A DNA stretch of 64,000 nt from Anarhynchus alexandrinus (GCA_008711295.1 VUYV01000403.1:62001-126000), one strand, 5' to 3'. Shown: positions 14,001-25,713, counted from the stretch's first letter. Notes: generated by a model from the sequence alone, not told the origin. Numbers and translations: made by a program.

Positions 14001-17000
14001 TTGTCTTGATTTTGGTTGTCTTGTTTTAACTATGTTGCTTTTGTAGTGAAGTTGAGAAGGTGACATACAGCTTAAATCAGTTCAGAATCTATTAATTGTG
14101 TGATTCTTTATAATCCAGTGTTGGTATTTGAGACAAAAGCGATGTCTTCTCTAGGGCTGGGATTTTTTTCCTGCTCCTGTAAGTGGTAAACAGGTTTCCT
14201 GTCAATGCTTTGTGTTGTGCACTCCTTATATAGTACTGATCTACGTGTATGAGTATATTTTAACATTTTTTGAAATTAGAAAATCAGATGGTGAAAGTTG
14301 CTGCTACCATCCTATAGTACTCATCTGTCTCCTTGTCTAATATTATGTCTGATTATCCACTGTATGCAGTAGCTTTGGGAGGGAGGTAAGAGAAGTAGTA
14401 GATCAGTTTGTTTTGCATTTCTGGTGTGCAGAAATGGAAGCTCATGTCTTCAGTGTTTTTAAATGTTTTATCAGACTAGATGCTGAGTTAGAAACTGAAC
14501 TACTGTTGTGTCAACATCGACCGACTGAACATATCCCACTCATAATGACACGTAACTCTCAAACTTGTCCAAAGTTTTAACTTTACATATGCTTACCATG
14601 CAAACAGAGTTGTCTTTTTAGTTAGAGTACCTTTTCTCACTATTCTCAACTATGACAATATACCATAATTAAAAAGGAACATTGCAGGCACTTTCTTGTA
14701 GTTAGGGAGTTGAAGCCATCTTGAACCAGACTGTGAAAGACAAACATACTTGCTTTGTGACAAGCACAGCCTTACTACCATCCGTGAAGCTTATCTGGTT
14801 TTGTTATTGGTAACACTTCCATTTCCAGACATAAATTTTACAGGGAAAGGAATAATAAAATATACCTGTACATTTCTCTAAGTGTGAATATAGTAATGTT
14901 TCTCAAAATATATTTCAAACATAATGCAAACGTGAAAAATACCTGTCTGCCCATCCCTGAAGCCAGTAATTCTCCCACTAAATGGGGACGTGGAAACTGT
15001 ATGTAGCTCATTAATCTACTGTAATGGGCTCTTTGCTAAATTCAGAGTCCTGATTCTGTGCTGCTTTAGTACTTGGGAAACCAACAGTTCAGCTCACTGG
15101 TGGTTCTTCACCTCTGAGGAGATCCCAACATTGAGATGTTCAGTTATATACAATTGGTACTTCCTGCTCACAGCCAGTCATGTGAATAAGTTGATGACCT
15201 TGGGTTTAAAAACAAATGTGTACTGTAGTTCACCCACATATTCATTGATAATAGGAATTATATTTGCTCCACCATTTGTTTCCCCATTCATTTTTTTTTC
15301 CATTGCAATGGTCATTTCAAACTGTGATTTCTTCATAAATTGGTCTACGCCAATCTGTATTGTGGATGTCCTGTTGTCCCTACTGCAGTAAAGTAATAAA
15401 TACAAACTGTAACAAACTAATTTAATATGCATGCAGGTAAAATGTGTTCGCACTGAATTACAAGGGCATTTTTGATGTGAGGATTTGGCTTGCTTTTTCC
15501 TTGAGCCAGAAAACATAAATATTTTCAAGTGCAGAGTAATGCAGCATCCTAGTCCTTCAAATACCTCTTTCTTCAAATGTATATTAACAAACTTTTACAA
15601 CTGAAAGCTGTATATGGATCCCATTGGGTTCCTAGTAAGTTTTCCGAAAGGCTGCACTTACTGGGAATGAGGATTGAATTTGACCTGAGCCATTATTAAG
15701 TCCAGTTTTCTACTCCATAGACATTAATAAGTTTCCAAATTATTGCCACGTAATTGTTTTTCACAAAAAGAAGTATTCTTGGTGTTTTACTCCTGTTACA
15801 AAAAAATGAAAGCAGTTGTATATGCAGGTGTAGAAAAAATGGTAGAGCAGGTTTTGTGGACCATTGCCATTTCCTTAATTTCTAGCCGCATTATGTGGAA
15901 AGAGCAGTATAAAAATACTGTAAGGTAATGATCCATTCTACTTTGATACAAAACACTCTCATTCCTTAACTTTATCTCTCAGAATTTAATGCATAAGGTG
16001 ATGGTATAATTGATATTTCAAGTGTAAGTATATATTTTCTCTTAGTGTTCAATGTGTGTCTGTCTTCTTTAAGTTGTTTGTTCCCTCCAGTTTCAGGTCA
16101 CTGTTTTCTATAGCACGTTAGAATGAAACTGGGAGGCGTTTTGGTGAAATGTATGGTCTACTTTAAAAATTTTATGGCTCAAGGCCAGAATCTGTAAAGG
16201 GCTCCAAAGCCCACCATCTGCAAATACAGTTTTGTAAATATTTGCAGTTTATTGCATAATCAAAAGATGCACATATTTAGATATCTAACTGGTTATAACT
16301 CCAAATACAGAATTGCAGCTGCAGTATTGAGGAAATGAGGTGGGTTTTTTTTTTTTTGCTTTGTCAAATCTGATCGTAAGTGTATACTTCACAAAACATA
16401 CTAATCTTTCCTTTGTAAATTAAAAGAAAAAAATGATGAAATATATCTATAGCCTGAATTACTGTGCTTTTTGATCTTCTGCTCTTTTCTTTTATACTTC
16501 AAATGGCAACTTCAGGGCATTCGGACACATCCAGACATGATTGGTAATAGTGGATAAGGAAAATACATATAAAAAAATGTAATTTCACTGGCCTTTTGCC
16601 TTCACTATATGAAAAAGTAAACGTTTGCTATAGTTTTTTCAGCTCGTTAGAAAGAAAACTTGACCCTGACCTAAGAAAATGTCAAGGTTTTAGATATTTG
16701 ACAAAAGTTTGCTTTAATGTAAGGCCCTGATGTTTCTTCTAGTGACTTTCCATTTCAGAGTAGTTGGCTCCAAAAATTAAATGATGGGCTTGGACTTATT
16801 TTTTAAAAAAATCTGTACTTTGGAAAACTACACATTCCAGTATTTCATTGTTTTCTGAATATTTTAACCCCTGTAGATCTGAAATCTCATAGTCTGCAAA
16901 TACAAGGAAGAGAGAGAAAGGCTCTTGCCAAATTGTAGGTTTCCATTTCTCTGTATTTTGGCTGACAAATGTAGCTTCCTCCTGATGTTATGATGTGGAC

Positions 17001-20000
17001 ATTTTGCTACTTGCCCAGATGATATAATGGCAACAATTACTTTTTGATAATGAATTGCTGTGTCTGAATTGCCAAGCTGTTTGCCCTAGCATAAACCAGC
17101 TCAAACAGTTGTCTTGACTTTGACGGCATCTGATGTCAAAGAAAATAGAAGTGTATGTGTAGCGTGTCACGTATCCTTGTGGGATTAGTGTCCTTGTGTA
17201 TTCTTGTTTTCTTTTACACCAGCTAAATCAGGCATTTTGTTCTAGGATTAGAAACTCTGGCAAGCACATGCACATGTGTACATTTGTGGGTACACCTGTT
17301 GTACTGTCTTTTTGTGTTGCGTTGTGACTCAGCCTCCTGGCTGCTGCCTCCTCTTTGTGCTTTTTCTTCCCCTCCCCACCCCATCACAAGGAGTTTGTTC
17401 TTTTGCTTCGTGATGAGTTTGGAAACATCTTTATCCATTCAAAATGGCTACGTGTCTGTAGGAAGTGGTTTGCTTGCAACAAGTAATCAAGTTCCTCTGT
17501 GTTCTTAAGGAGAAAAATTACATAAAAAATTTAGATCTTCCTTTTTGTAGTAGATAAGATGGGAGATATTCATGCTGCTATGAGTGGAGTGGCAGCCCTT
17601 CTTTCCGCAATTGTTTGTAACGATTTTTAGACTGGTCTTCAGAATTAGTAGCCAGTTCTTCTGTCTGTCTGGGTTTTGTTCAGTGGTCATTTCAACAGGG
17701 GTATTTTTAGAGAGGTGATTCATACTGCTATATTAACATGTTATAGGTTTGATGCAAATGTAAAAGGGACAGAAATCTTACCAAAAGTGGGGAGAAGTGG
17801 GTGAGGTTGAGTCTCCTCAGAGTCATGGGTGAGTTCTTCTCTTGGTTGGTCAGGCATATTGTCTCAAAACGCCAGGATTTAAGAAAAGTTTTGAAATCTT
17901 CATGGTTTGCAGCTTCACAGCTCTACTCTCAGTGGTTGCCAGATAGCAGTTGTAGGGGGTCAGAGAGTGAGGCAGAGCATGGGAAGTGCAGACTGTGCTG
18001 CAGGGACAGCGGCTGAGCGCGAAGACCGAGACACCTGGGATCTTGGCCCAAGGTAACTGCTGCTTTGCTGGAAGCCGCGCTGATTATCAGTGTGCTCTGG
18101 ATTCCATCCTTGGCGGGATTTGATTTTTCTTATTCTGGGAAGAGTTAAACATACTACTCTAAAGCTGTGATTTGAAAAGTGTGTGAGGCAGGGTTGATGA
18201 AAGCCATTTCCAAAGCTTCGAAGATAGTGATTAGGGCTTAGATAAGAGAATTGATTCGTGACACTTGAAGATGAAGTTTGTCATTTTTAGGAGATGGCGT
18301 AGGTCTCATTGTCATTTTTGGAAGGTTCATCAATAGCCACATGTTTAACTGCAGAATTATAAAATATTAACCAAGTTCCACCTTCTGCTTAATAAGAGAA
18401 GGCTGTCAATTGTATATGTTTCAAGACCTAATGAAGAATGATGTATAATATAAAAAACAATACCATGCTGTGAAACTTCTCACTCCTAGAACACAGTTGT
18501 ACAGTCCTGTTTTTTATAGACGTCCTTAAATAGCTTTCCTTATTTGAGTATGCATCTTGCAAATACAGCAGGGGAACAGAGAGGTTGTTTTATACAAACT
18601 CAATTACTATGCTGTGCTTGAAATAACTAGGTAATGCATTCTCTTTAAAAGGAGAAAAATTATATTGGATGGGGTTTTGATATGAAATGGGGCATGCACT
18701 CCTTTATGCTTTCAGTGAAAACATGCTTATAAACAATTTCAAAATTCCTAGCAAGAAAGCATGACAGAATAGTTCTGAGTGCTGTAAGGTGCCACAAAAA
18801 TGGTAAGTTTAGAATTTCAGTTTTTCCTAAAGGAAAGATCCTTAGCTGAGGCTTTGTCAGCAAATTTGCCTTCAATAGAAAAATTTAGAATATTTTCAAA
18901 CATAAATATCTAGCAAGGTAGGTTTTTTGAGGCTGGGTTTTTGGATTCAATCCCTACTCTGCAGCATTGTAACATTAATCACTTAGTTTTCAGATATTTG
19001 ATTCAGCAAGCATCATTAATCAATGCCTTTTGACTAGCAGGGAAGACTAATGAAATATTGGCATGTTGTGGGCCGCCAGATCTGTGAAACGAGAGCCTAC
19101 TGTGCGAGGGCACTGGAAAGAAGTAGAAGAGAGTGGAGCGAATAACATTTCATTTCGGATGTCTGATTTGCATTCTCAATAAATAAGATGAATACATTTT
19201 TTTAAAAAAAATTATTGGAATCGGAGTATTGTAGATTTTTATGAACCGTGTCCCAAGACATTAGATTGGCAAAATATTTTTTGTAAAAATCATACATTTG
19301 AAGTAGAAATGGGTTGGGTGGTGGGTTTTTTTCCTTTTATTTGATATCACTGTCTCTACCTTTTTCTGTAGCTACTCCACTGCTAATCAGATATCAGTTT
19401 AGCAGTTTGCATCCTAAAATATATTTATATATTTGTCTGGAAAAGACACTTTTTTCCAGAGGAATAAAAGCTGGGGAGAACCATCTCTGACAGTTTCCAG
19501 GTCAGTACCTCAGTCAGAAGAACAGACAAGAATGAACGGCAGAACCAGTGTCTTAATTTATATGACCAATTTAGGATAGGTTTGGAATGGAAATCTGGGT
19601 GATGAACTGGAATGGCTGAGAGATGGGGGATATTCCTTTGTGCTGACTGGGCAAATAGCCCCAGCAGAGAGGGGTACAGTACGGGCAGGAATGGGAGGCA
19701 GTTGCCACAGCTGTTCAGTCACTGTGAATCAGAATCCACAAACTCTATGGAAGTGGAAACCCAGCGTTAGCAGATTGACAGAATATTCCAGCATCTTCCA
19801 CGTGGAGAGATGCATATTGTCCATCTATTGCAGACCTGCTCAGCCAAAAATATAGATAATTACGATTATCAGATGCCATAATTGTGAATAAAGTTTGGCT
19901 CTCACTTTTTAGGTTCAGTAGTTAATAGGTAAGTTTTGCAGGTTTTTTTCTCACTGAGGCTGGAGTGGGGTGTGAGGAACTTCACAAAAAAAAGTAAGCG

Positions 20001-21820
20001 AGCTAACTCTTGGCTGCACATAAAGGAAATACTAATTAGCAAAACAAAGTCATAAACATCAGCAGAAGCAGAGCAGCTGTTTAATACTGGTAGTATTCTG
20101 CTGGAGCTGTGGCCCACTGGAGGAGATTTCCTGAGCAAAGACTGGACAACTGTGGAAGCAGATGAGAGCAATTAAACATAGGTGCATAACATCACAGAAA
20201 CTGTGTTAATTGTTCTTGTATGTACCAGATCGAGTTCTGTCATCCTGAATATTGTGTTTAGTTTTAAGGGTTCATAGGGGTCAGGGAAGAGACTAGAGCT
20301 GAACAAGATGTAGCACGAGAAGAGAGGTCGAAGAGATTAGTGATGTTTGAACTGGAGATATAATCAGTGTGAATATGAGGAAATGTGATAAAGGACCAGG
20401 GATCACATGAAGGTAAAATAAGAGACCCTTAGTTGACATTACAGAAACAAGAAGAATATTCAGTAGAAGACAGGCAATTAATTAAAATATAATCTCAGAT
20501 GCATCAGTAGTTTTAGAAGCTAGAAGTTTATTGAACAGCTAAGAGATTCAATACTGAGAATATCAAAACAACCCTCTCTTTCTAAAAAAAATCAGTATCT
20601 CATGTCTGTGAATGGTAATGTATGGATGCTTAGAGAAAGAACAGAGGGTTAGATCATGTAGATCTAAGCCTTGTCAAACTTTAAGCAGTCTGACATGCAC
20701 AGTTTAAGGACTTTATGACCCAGGCACTGTATCCACGTGTTTGTGTTTAATAGCGTTGTTTGGGGTTTTTTCTATCTGTACATTTTTTGTCATCCCACTT
20801 ACACTTTTGGCTTCCCTGTTGTGGCAACGAGTCTCACAGTTGTAATTATGGTTTATGTGATGTAGTCTGGCCTTTCCATTTATTTATTATAAACCTGCTG
20901 CCTGATTTCATAATTTTGTGGATTTCATTAACAGGAATACCCAGTTACATTAAGAAAAAACTTATTTTTAAATAGAGAGAGCCAATCACAACACGAGGCT
21001 ACCTCTCTAAGCAAGGCTGTAATTACTCACTGGAGGGTTCCTTGTTCCCCCTGGTAGCTACAGCATTTGCTGTTTGAGTGACTTCTGGTGTAGCAGCCTC
21101 TGTGGTTTCATCCTGGCCACGACTGCTGTGTCCTTATGGTGAATAAAGTTGATTCCTGGATATTTAAAAAAAAAAAGCTGCTAATTACTCAGCCGTGCCC
21201 ATTGAATGCACAAAATCATACATACTTTTCTGTAAATGCTCATGTGTGGCTTTCAAGGTGCGTATCCTGGGACCAAGCCCCTACCTGTCTCCGGCTCAGG
21301 GGTAGAACTTGTTTTGACTGCTAAAACCAGCCTTCTGTCCCCAAACTCACTCATATGTCTCATATGTAATAAGGAGTAAATGCCACATTATCTCACTTTG
21401 TAGGTAAAAGTTCAGTGCGTACTTGCTGGCCCCCGCTCTTAGTTGAGATGTTGACATACTGTAAGGACCACAGAACAGGTTGGTTTCTGAGGCCCCGAAT
21501 ATTAACAGATCTCTCACTAATTCATAGGTATAACGAGAGCAAAATCAGAGATTTTCGGTCAAAATCACAGAAAGTTCTTTTTAATTAAAACTAGGAAACG
21601 GTTCCTTCTTGTTGGGCTTTGTGTTCCAACTGCATTCGTGTAAAGCGAAGTTTTGCAGTGAGTATTGAATATCCTAATCTGTGCTCCTTTGTTTGTCTTT
21701 TTCTAGGAGAAGCTCTGCCTACCACATCACATCCTAGAAGAAAAGGGCTTGGTAAAAGTGAGCATAACAGTTCAAGCATTGCTAGATGTAACCACAGTGA
21801 AACAAGCTTTATTCACATGA
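1945..21820 (+). CDS. LRCH1: LRCH1, 3' part: CH domain exons and two alternative C-termini (partial gene)
   Basis: Leucine-rich repeat and calponin-homology domain protein 1, a cytoplasmic adaptor whose LRR part lies upstream of the window. Exons seen are 1945-2082, 3887-3964, and then either 11866-12072 (membrane-tail form) or 21707-21820 (CH-complete form). All junctions are phase 0 with AG/GT borders. The first two exons give 72 residues containing LPEDLGSALMDGVVLCHLVN, CRRNVENFLDACRKLGIPE and other CH-domain blocks typical of LRCH proteins. With the distal exon the window codes 109 residues; with the proximal exon, 140. The gene runs towards ESD in tail-to-tail orientation, as on human 13q14. 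LRCH1 rather than LRCH2/3/4 is chosen mainly from the ESD/HTR2A neighbourhood, since the CH domain alone is similar between paralogues. Intron sequence is AT-rich and ordinary. Confidence 0.9.
2083..3886 (+). other. LRCH1 intron between CH exons
   Basis: Ordinary AT-rich intron with GT-AG ends. It contains a TA/TG simple repeat at 2261-2298 and no other recognisable element. Confidence 0.75.
2261..2298. repeat. (TA/TG)n microsatellite
   Basis: An imperfect alternating purine-pyrimidine run, tgtatatatagtgtgtatat continuing as atgtgtgtatatatata. Potentially polymorphic. Confidence 0.85.
3887..3964 (+). CDS. LRCH1: LRCH1 CH-domain exon B (26 codons)
   Basis: The acceptor is tgtttttacag ending at 3886 and the donor is GAG|gtaatt at 3965. 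The exon is 78 nt, phase 0 at both ends, and encodes PKLSMAKCRRNVENFLDAC followed by RKLGIPE, the conserved middle helices of the CH domain. It is the branch point: both later terminal exons accept phase 0 and continue in frame from it. Confidence 0.93.
3965..11865 (+). other. LRCH1 intron before the alternative terminal exon
   Basis: About 7.9 kb of AT-rich sequence with no exon, RNA gene or recent transposon that I can recognise. A small GGGT-type repeat lies at 9535-9555. The segment 8540-8760 looks less AT-biased and ends in homeodomain-like TAATTAAG, but nothing more can be said. Confidence 0.6.
9535..9555. repeat. Short (TGGG)n simple repeat
   Basis: gatggatgggtgggtgggtgg, a small minisatellite-like G-rich run within an LRCH1 intron. 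Confidence 0.6.
11866..12072 (+). CDS. LRCH1: LRCH1 alternative terminal exon with C-terminal membrane segment (68 aa)
   Basis: The acceptor is cttcgggatag ending at 11865 and the stop TAA is at 12070-12072. The product begins ADLCSPYDILQSDIRHIRKT, continues with VDTLLALGEK and a Ser/Thr/Pro-rich linker, and ends in a hydrophobic stretch (about residues 46-62 of the exon: LIGFCLFHILFIVLMYI) followed by a short polar tail TYHWNVLTA. The same CSPYDIL...HIRKTVDTLLALGEK block is known to me from LRCH-family isoforms, especially LRCH3. By inference this isoform replaces the end of the CH domain with a tail-anchor-like segment that could place the protein on a membrane. The polypyrimidine tract is somewhat interrupted (tctgttctaatggctgcccttcggg), compatible with regulated inclusion. 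Confidence 0.88.
   Translation, partial: ADLCSPYDILQSDIRHIRKTVDTLLALGEKPPQSTSTFRSWDLIGFCLFHILFIVLMYITYHWNVLTA
12073..12345 (+). other. LRCH1: Probable 3' UTR of the short LRCH1 isoform
   Basis: This follows the TAA at 12070-12072. It contains C/T-rich tracts and ends near an ATTAAA variant polyadenylation hexamer at 12334-12339. A GT-rich stretch (about 12375-12400) lies downstream. The extent is inferred from these motifs only; no canonical AATAAA was seen close by. Confidence 0.45.
12334..12339 (+). promoter_or_regulatory. Candidate polyadenylation signal (ATTAAA) of the short LRCH1 isoform
   Basis: ATTAAA about 260 nt after the stop codon of the alternative terminal exon, followed 35-60 nt later by the GT-rich stretch ttttgggtgtaggctggatg. 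This spacing suits a cleavage site, but the hexamer is common by chance in AT-rich DNA. Confidence 0.4.
12346..21706 (+). other. LRCH1 final intron, between the two alternative terminal exons
   Basis: About 9.4 kb, mostly AT-rich. It holds an old CR1 relic at about 20215-20540 and a CpG-containing GC-richer patch at about 17930-18090 that ends in a donor-like CCAAG|gtaact. No protein-coding exon is supported. Confidence 0.55.
20215..20540 (+). mobile_element. Ancient CR1-type LINE relic
   Basis: Degenerate succession of CR1 landmarks: agttctgtcatcctgaatat...gtttagttttaagggttc, gggaagagactagagctgaa, then agaagagaggtcgaagagat and gtttgaactggagatataa. These correspond to the segment around the RT C-terminal domain. 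Strongly decayed, so the borders are approximate. Confidence 0.5.
21707..21820 (+). CDS. LRCH1: LRCH1 distal terminal exon completing the CH domain (37 aa)
   Basis: The acceptor tgtctttttctag ends at 21706 and has a strong polypyrimidine tract. The exon encodes EKLCLPHHILEEKGLVKVSI, then TVQALLDVTTVKQALFT, and stops with TGA at 21818-21820. The LCLPHHILEEKG...V.ITVQALL pattern is the last helix block of LRCH CH domains, so this is the standard C-terminus. It joins in phase 0 to 3887-3964, skipping 11866-12072. Confidence 0.92.
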   Translation, partial: EKLCLPHHILEEKGLVKVSITVQALLDVTTVKQALFT

Positions 21821-23067
21821 AACTACTCTCTCTGCTGTTACCAGCTCCACTGTGCCATCAAGGAATCAAAATACTGCCCGTCTTTTCAAACTGCTTTGAA
21901 AAAAAAACCCCAAAAAACAGTGCTCCGAGAGTATTCTTATACTTCTGGTTTTAAAATCATCTTTCAGACTGTACATGTGCATCGAACTACAAAGCAGAAA
22001 CTAAAGAGAAACATTTTCTAGAGCAAATTGGCGCTTCACTGCTTTTATAGCTCACTTTGTACAGTACTTACTAAAACAGCCACCTCTGCCACTTAAAAAT
22101 GCGTGGAGTACACAGCTGTCTTGCAGCAAGATACCTTCGTTTTATTAAACTAAGAATCGTTGTAATCATTTGGGGGGTGGGGGGGAGGAGGGAGAGTAAA
22201 TCCGACTGCTGCCACGTTAGGTTTTTCTGCAGTTGCTTCAGGCTATTGCCTTTTAAAAATATCCAGACATAAAATATTTATATAAATATTATTTATTAGT
22301 GAGTTGTTATTCATCCTTTGGATGCAAAATGTAAATTAGGAAACCGTATTTTATTACTGCTTTTTTGTGGTTAAACACTTTATTTTAATATAAATATTTA
22401 GTTATTTTTTATTCTACTCGGTGTGCAGTAGGTCTAGATCTCCGTAAATTGTATTTTCTAATATGTAAGATAAAAAGCAAACAAAATAGGTGCTTTTATT
22501 AAAAGAACAGCTAGCTGGAATGGCATTCTTTATTTCTTGAATTTGTGGAACATTGGTAAAAATTTGTCTGCATTCCATTGAGTTTCTAACATTCCAGTAG
22601 CACTTTTCCCCCCCGATAGACTAAATTGGCTGAAACTGAGAGCACACCCATCTTATTTGTATATAGAAGTTTAAAAAAAAAAAAAAGGAAAGATGTAAAC
22701 TTGAAAAATAAATGTGAACAAATATTTTTGATTGCTTATTTTACTATGCACAAGACATTTAACTTTTGCCACAACAGAATGAATGATGTGCATTAGGATC
22801 ATGTGTCTTGAAATATAATTTTGCACTGCAACTTGATTTCTTTGAAAGACTACAGCACTACAGAACAAATAATAAAAAAAAAATAGCACAAGAGCGTTAA
22901 CGAGCAGACTTACCAGGTAGCCAAAAAAATCTTAATTGTTTTCTTCAATGATTCCTTTGAGAGGAGATAAAATTATTAAAATAGCCAAAGGCAGTCTCAA
23001 AGACCTGATTTTCCGTATACAACCACGGGGTACAGTGCTTCTCCTTACAGTCGCCATCATATGTCCA

Positions 23068-23160
23068 CCTGGTCTGGTGGGAGGTGGCCCTGCCCATGGC
23101 AGGGAGGTTGGACCTAGATGACCTTTAAGGTCCCCTCCAACCCAAACCACTCTATCATTT
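23068..23160 (+). mobile_element. CR1 3' end inserted in the LRCH1 3' UTR
   Basis: Contains ctggtctggtgggaggtggc, cctgcccatggcagggaggt, tggacctagatgacctttaa, ggtcccctccaacccaaacc and a decayed terminal octamer. It is the same subfamily as the tail at 63075-63176 and, in reverse, the element at 45199-45695. About 90 bp, strongly 5'-truncated. Confidence 0.88.
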
Positions 23161-24284
23161 CCCCACAGAATTAAGCACAATGTTCTGTAGTGAGCGTTTG
23201 CAGGGTCAGACCTCTAATCCCACGTCAGCAATAGGAAATAAAAGTTCTTTTTCTTATCACTACTTTAAATTTTTTTTTTTAAGAGATTTTTAAAAGTGTA
23301 ATTTATTATTAAAACATCACACATTTTACATAAAAAAAAAAAAAAGTTCCAGCACAGTGATTCTCACAATACCTGGAACATCCATTATGTTTTTTTCTTT
23401 CACACGAGAAGCTTAGTGGTGGAACTTGGGCAAGCAGGACAGGAAAGCTGCATGTGGTGAAAAGGCTCGCTGTTGGGGCACACAAGCAGGCACTTGGAAA
23501 TGCAGAACGACAAAAAAGAGGCAAAGGTGTGGTGGGAGGACTACAAATTTCAGCAAGAGAACGGGGAGAGGACTATCGTATAAAGACTTTTGGGAAGAAT
23601 GGTGCATACTCGTCACTGCCTAGATACATAGCAAAGTTCCACGCACGTTCACACAGACGCTGCATTTAAAACCACCAGTATGCCAACAGCGGGTTTTTAA
23701 TGGGTTAATACAGTATTTGAATGCAGACTATGCCTTTTAATACCACAAATTGCCAATGTGCTGGTATGTATCGACAGCAACGTTGTTAGGAGGAGGAAAG
23801 TGGACTTGTGGACAATGAGAGATAGAGTATGTGTAGAACATCCAGTTACTTCAACCAAAGCAAAAGCGTTTATTTTATAGAGGAGGGAACATTGACTTCA
23901 ATTGTAATTTTGATTGGCAGCTAGCATATTGTTTCCTATAAAATGTACTGTGCACTTTAACACTAAATTAAAATGTATTTTAATATTTTACAGAGCTGCA
24001 CAAATATCTGTTTTGTCAAAAAGCACGAGCGATGTAAAGAAAGTAAGTTTTCAAGTCAGAGTTTATCAAATTTTAAAAGCATTCAAAGATCGAGTATAAA
24101 AATAGGAATATTGATTTCTGCATCTTGAGGGATAAAATGCAGGTTTCCTGAGTATTTTTTTACAATGTATATATGGCAACATGAAGCTTTGTAATTATTA
24201 TTTTGACAAATCTTGTTTTTTCATAATTAAAATTTTGTTTTTCTCCCGATAGTGTCTTTCAGTATTTGCTTGAAGTTGGCTGTA

Positions 24285-24290
24285 AATAAA
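24285..24290 (+). promoter_or_regulatory. Candidate LRCH1 polyadenylation signal overlapping a Pumilio-type site
   Basis: AATAAA lies inside TGTAAATAAATAG. The TGTAAATA at 24281-24288 fits the Pumilio recognition element TGTANATA. Function is inferred from motif only. Confidence 0.4.
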
Positions 24291-24391
24291 TAGCTCTAAA
24301 TATTTTGTAATACAGCTTTTTTTAATGCAGTCTTAACCTGTACGGCTAAAAAGAGAATCTTCATGAATCTTTGTATACTATTTATATGTGC

Positions 24392-24397
24392 AATAAA
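24392..24397 (+). promoter_or_regulatory. Candidate distal LRCH1 polyadenylation signal (AATAAA)
   Basis: Canonical hexamer in gtgcaataaaacatgc, the last one before the LRCH1-ESD intergenic stretch changes to higher GC. The downstream GT-rich element is weak. Confidence 0.45.
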
Positions 24398-25713
24398 ACA
24401 TGCATGGCAAAGCTCTAATACCCTAAGCAGTGAACATAATGTACATAGGAAATCTTTACTGTAGTTAAAATTAAACTATATTATTTGTAGAAACCCTTTA
24501 ATGACTACCCCTGTGATTGAGTTTCCTGTAAAAGAGATGGTGTTTGGCAAGCCTGACACCGGGAATGATGGATGCGGGTTTGGGGATGGAGAAGATGATG
24601 ATGTGATATAAATATGGGAATTTTGCGGCTAAACTAGGGATGGGATGTGGCTGGTAACCGTTGAGTTGTTGGTGTCAGTTCCTGCAAATGAGCTTCCTGC
24701 AGCTTTGCTGTTCCTGTTGCTTAAGATCTCCTGTCAGTCGTGAACTGAGTTGAATCAACTGCCCTCTGCATCCAGGGTGGGATGAGCCAGTGGGTGGCTC
24801 CACATTCCCTTTGCTCCTGCACACATTGCCTGACAAGTTGTTCTTTTTACTGCTTCCCACTTCTGCGGCTCTTTTTACCTCCCTGCCCTCCTTCTGAAAT
24901 TACAGGTTTTTGCTTTAGCAAACAAAATCTGATGATTTCTTTATTCCAGTGAATCCAAGCAATAATGCAGTAACAGTTCCTGACCTGGGGATAACCCTAC
25001 TGCTTGTAGGTCAGAGCAGAGTCTCCTCTTTCCTGTGCAGGTTTCTGAAGTCATTTTAAGTACAGATTCTGCTATTTTCTCATTTCTCTAATGAAGAGTC
25101 TTTACCTTAACCAGGTGATTTCATGGCTGTATTTGTTCACTTTTGGTACTGGATTTTGGAAGGAGAGGATCTTTCTGCAATAATCTCTTGGGGAGATCCT
25201 GCTTTTGCTTGCCAAAGAAGCTGAGTGCCTTTGTGGCTGCTGGATACAAAGCCAGGACAGACTGACTGCTGTATTAGAATTGGCATAATTTAGGCAGGAG
25301 TCATCCTGCAGCGGTCCTCTGGTGCTGCTCCTCACCGAGAGCAGAGCCTGGGTAACGGCAGGCAGCCGAGGGCTGTGTCCAGCTGAGGTCTGAGCATTGC
25401 CAACAATAGAGATGTGACAGCCGCCCACAAATTCTCATCAAGATGGTGCAGATGTGGTGTCTGTAGCCATCTGCACATTTGATTCAAGCACCCCAAGTCT
25501 TGTCACTGTGCTGGACCTGCAGGCTGTGGACAAGAGGAGCTCGAGGGCCCCTTCCTTGTCAGCCCTCCAGCACCAGCTTTGTTAAGAGCTCAGGGCAGTT
25601 TCTAGAAAGCCTGCAGGTTACTGGCTTCTGAAACAAGTTCTCGTGGACTCACGAGAGCCCACTGGACGCTTGCTTCAATCTGCTCCTGCTCACAAGCGAG
25701 GCAACTGGAAGTG

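Larger units (their letters stand above)
21821..24415 (+). other. LRCH1: LRCH1 long 3' UTR
   Basis: AT-rich sequence after the TGA, with several polyadenylation hexamers (22707-22712, 24285-24290, 24392-24397). It also has AU-rich runs (about 22260-22300 and 22380-22415), a poly-A tract at 22671-22686 and a CR1 tail at about 23068-23160. The 3' limit is taken from the last AATAAA cluster and is an estimate. No protein is supported here despite short open frames. Confidence 0.55.

Noticed and set aside
14990..15576. Overlapping frames of 133 and 132 codons on opposite strands
   Set aside because: No recognisable domain, no splice context, AT-rich intron composition; likely chance.
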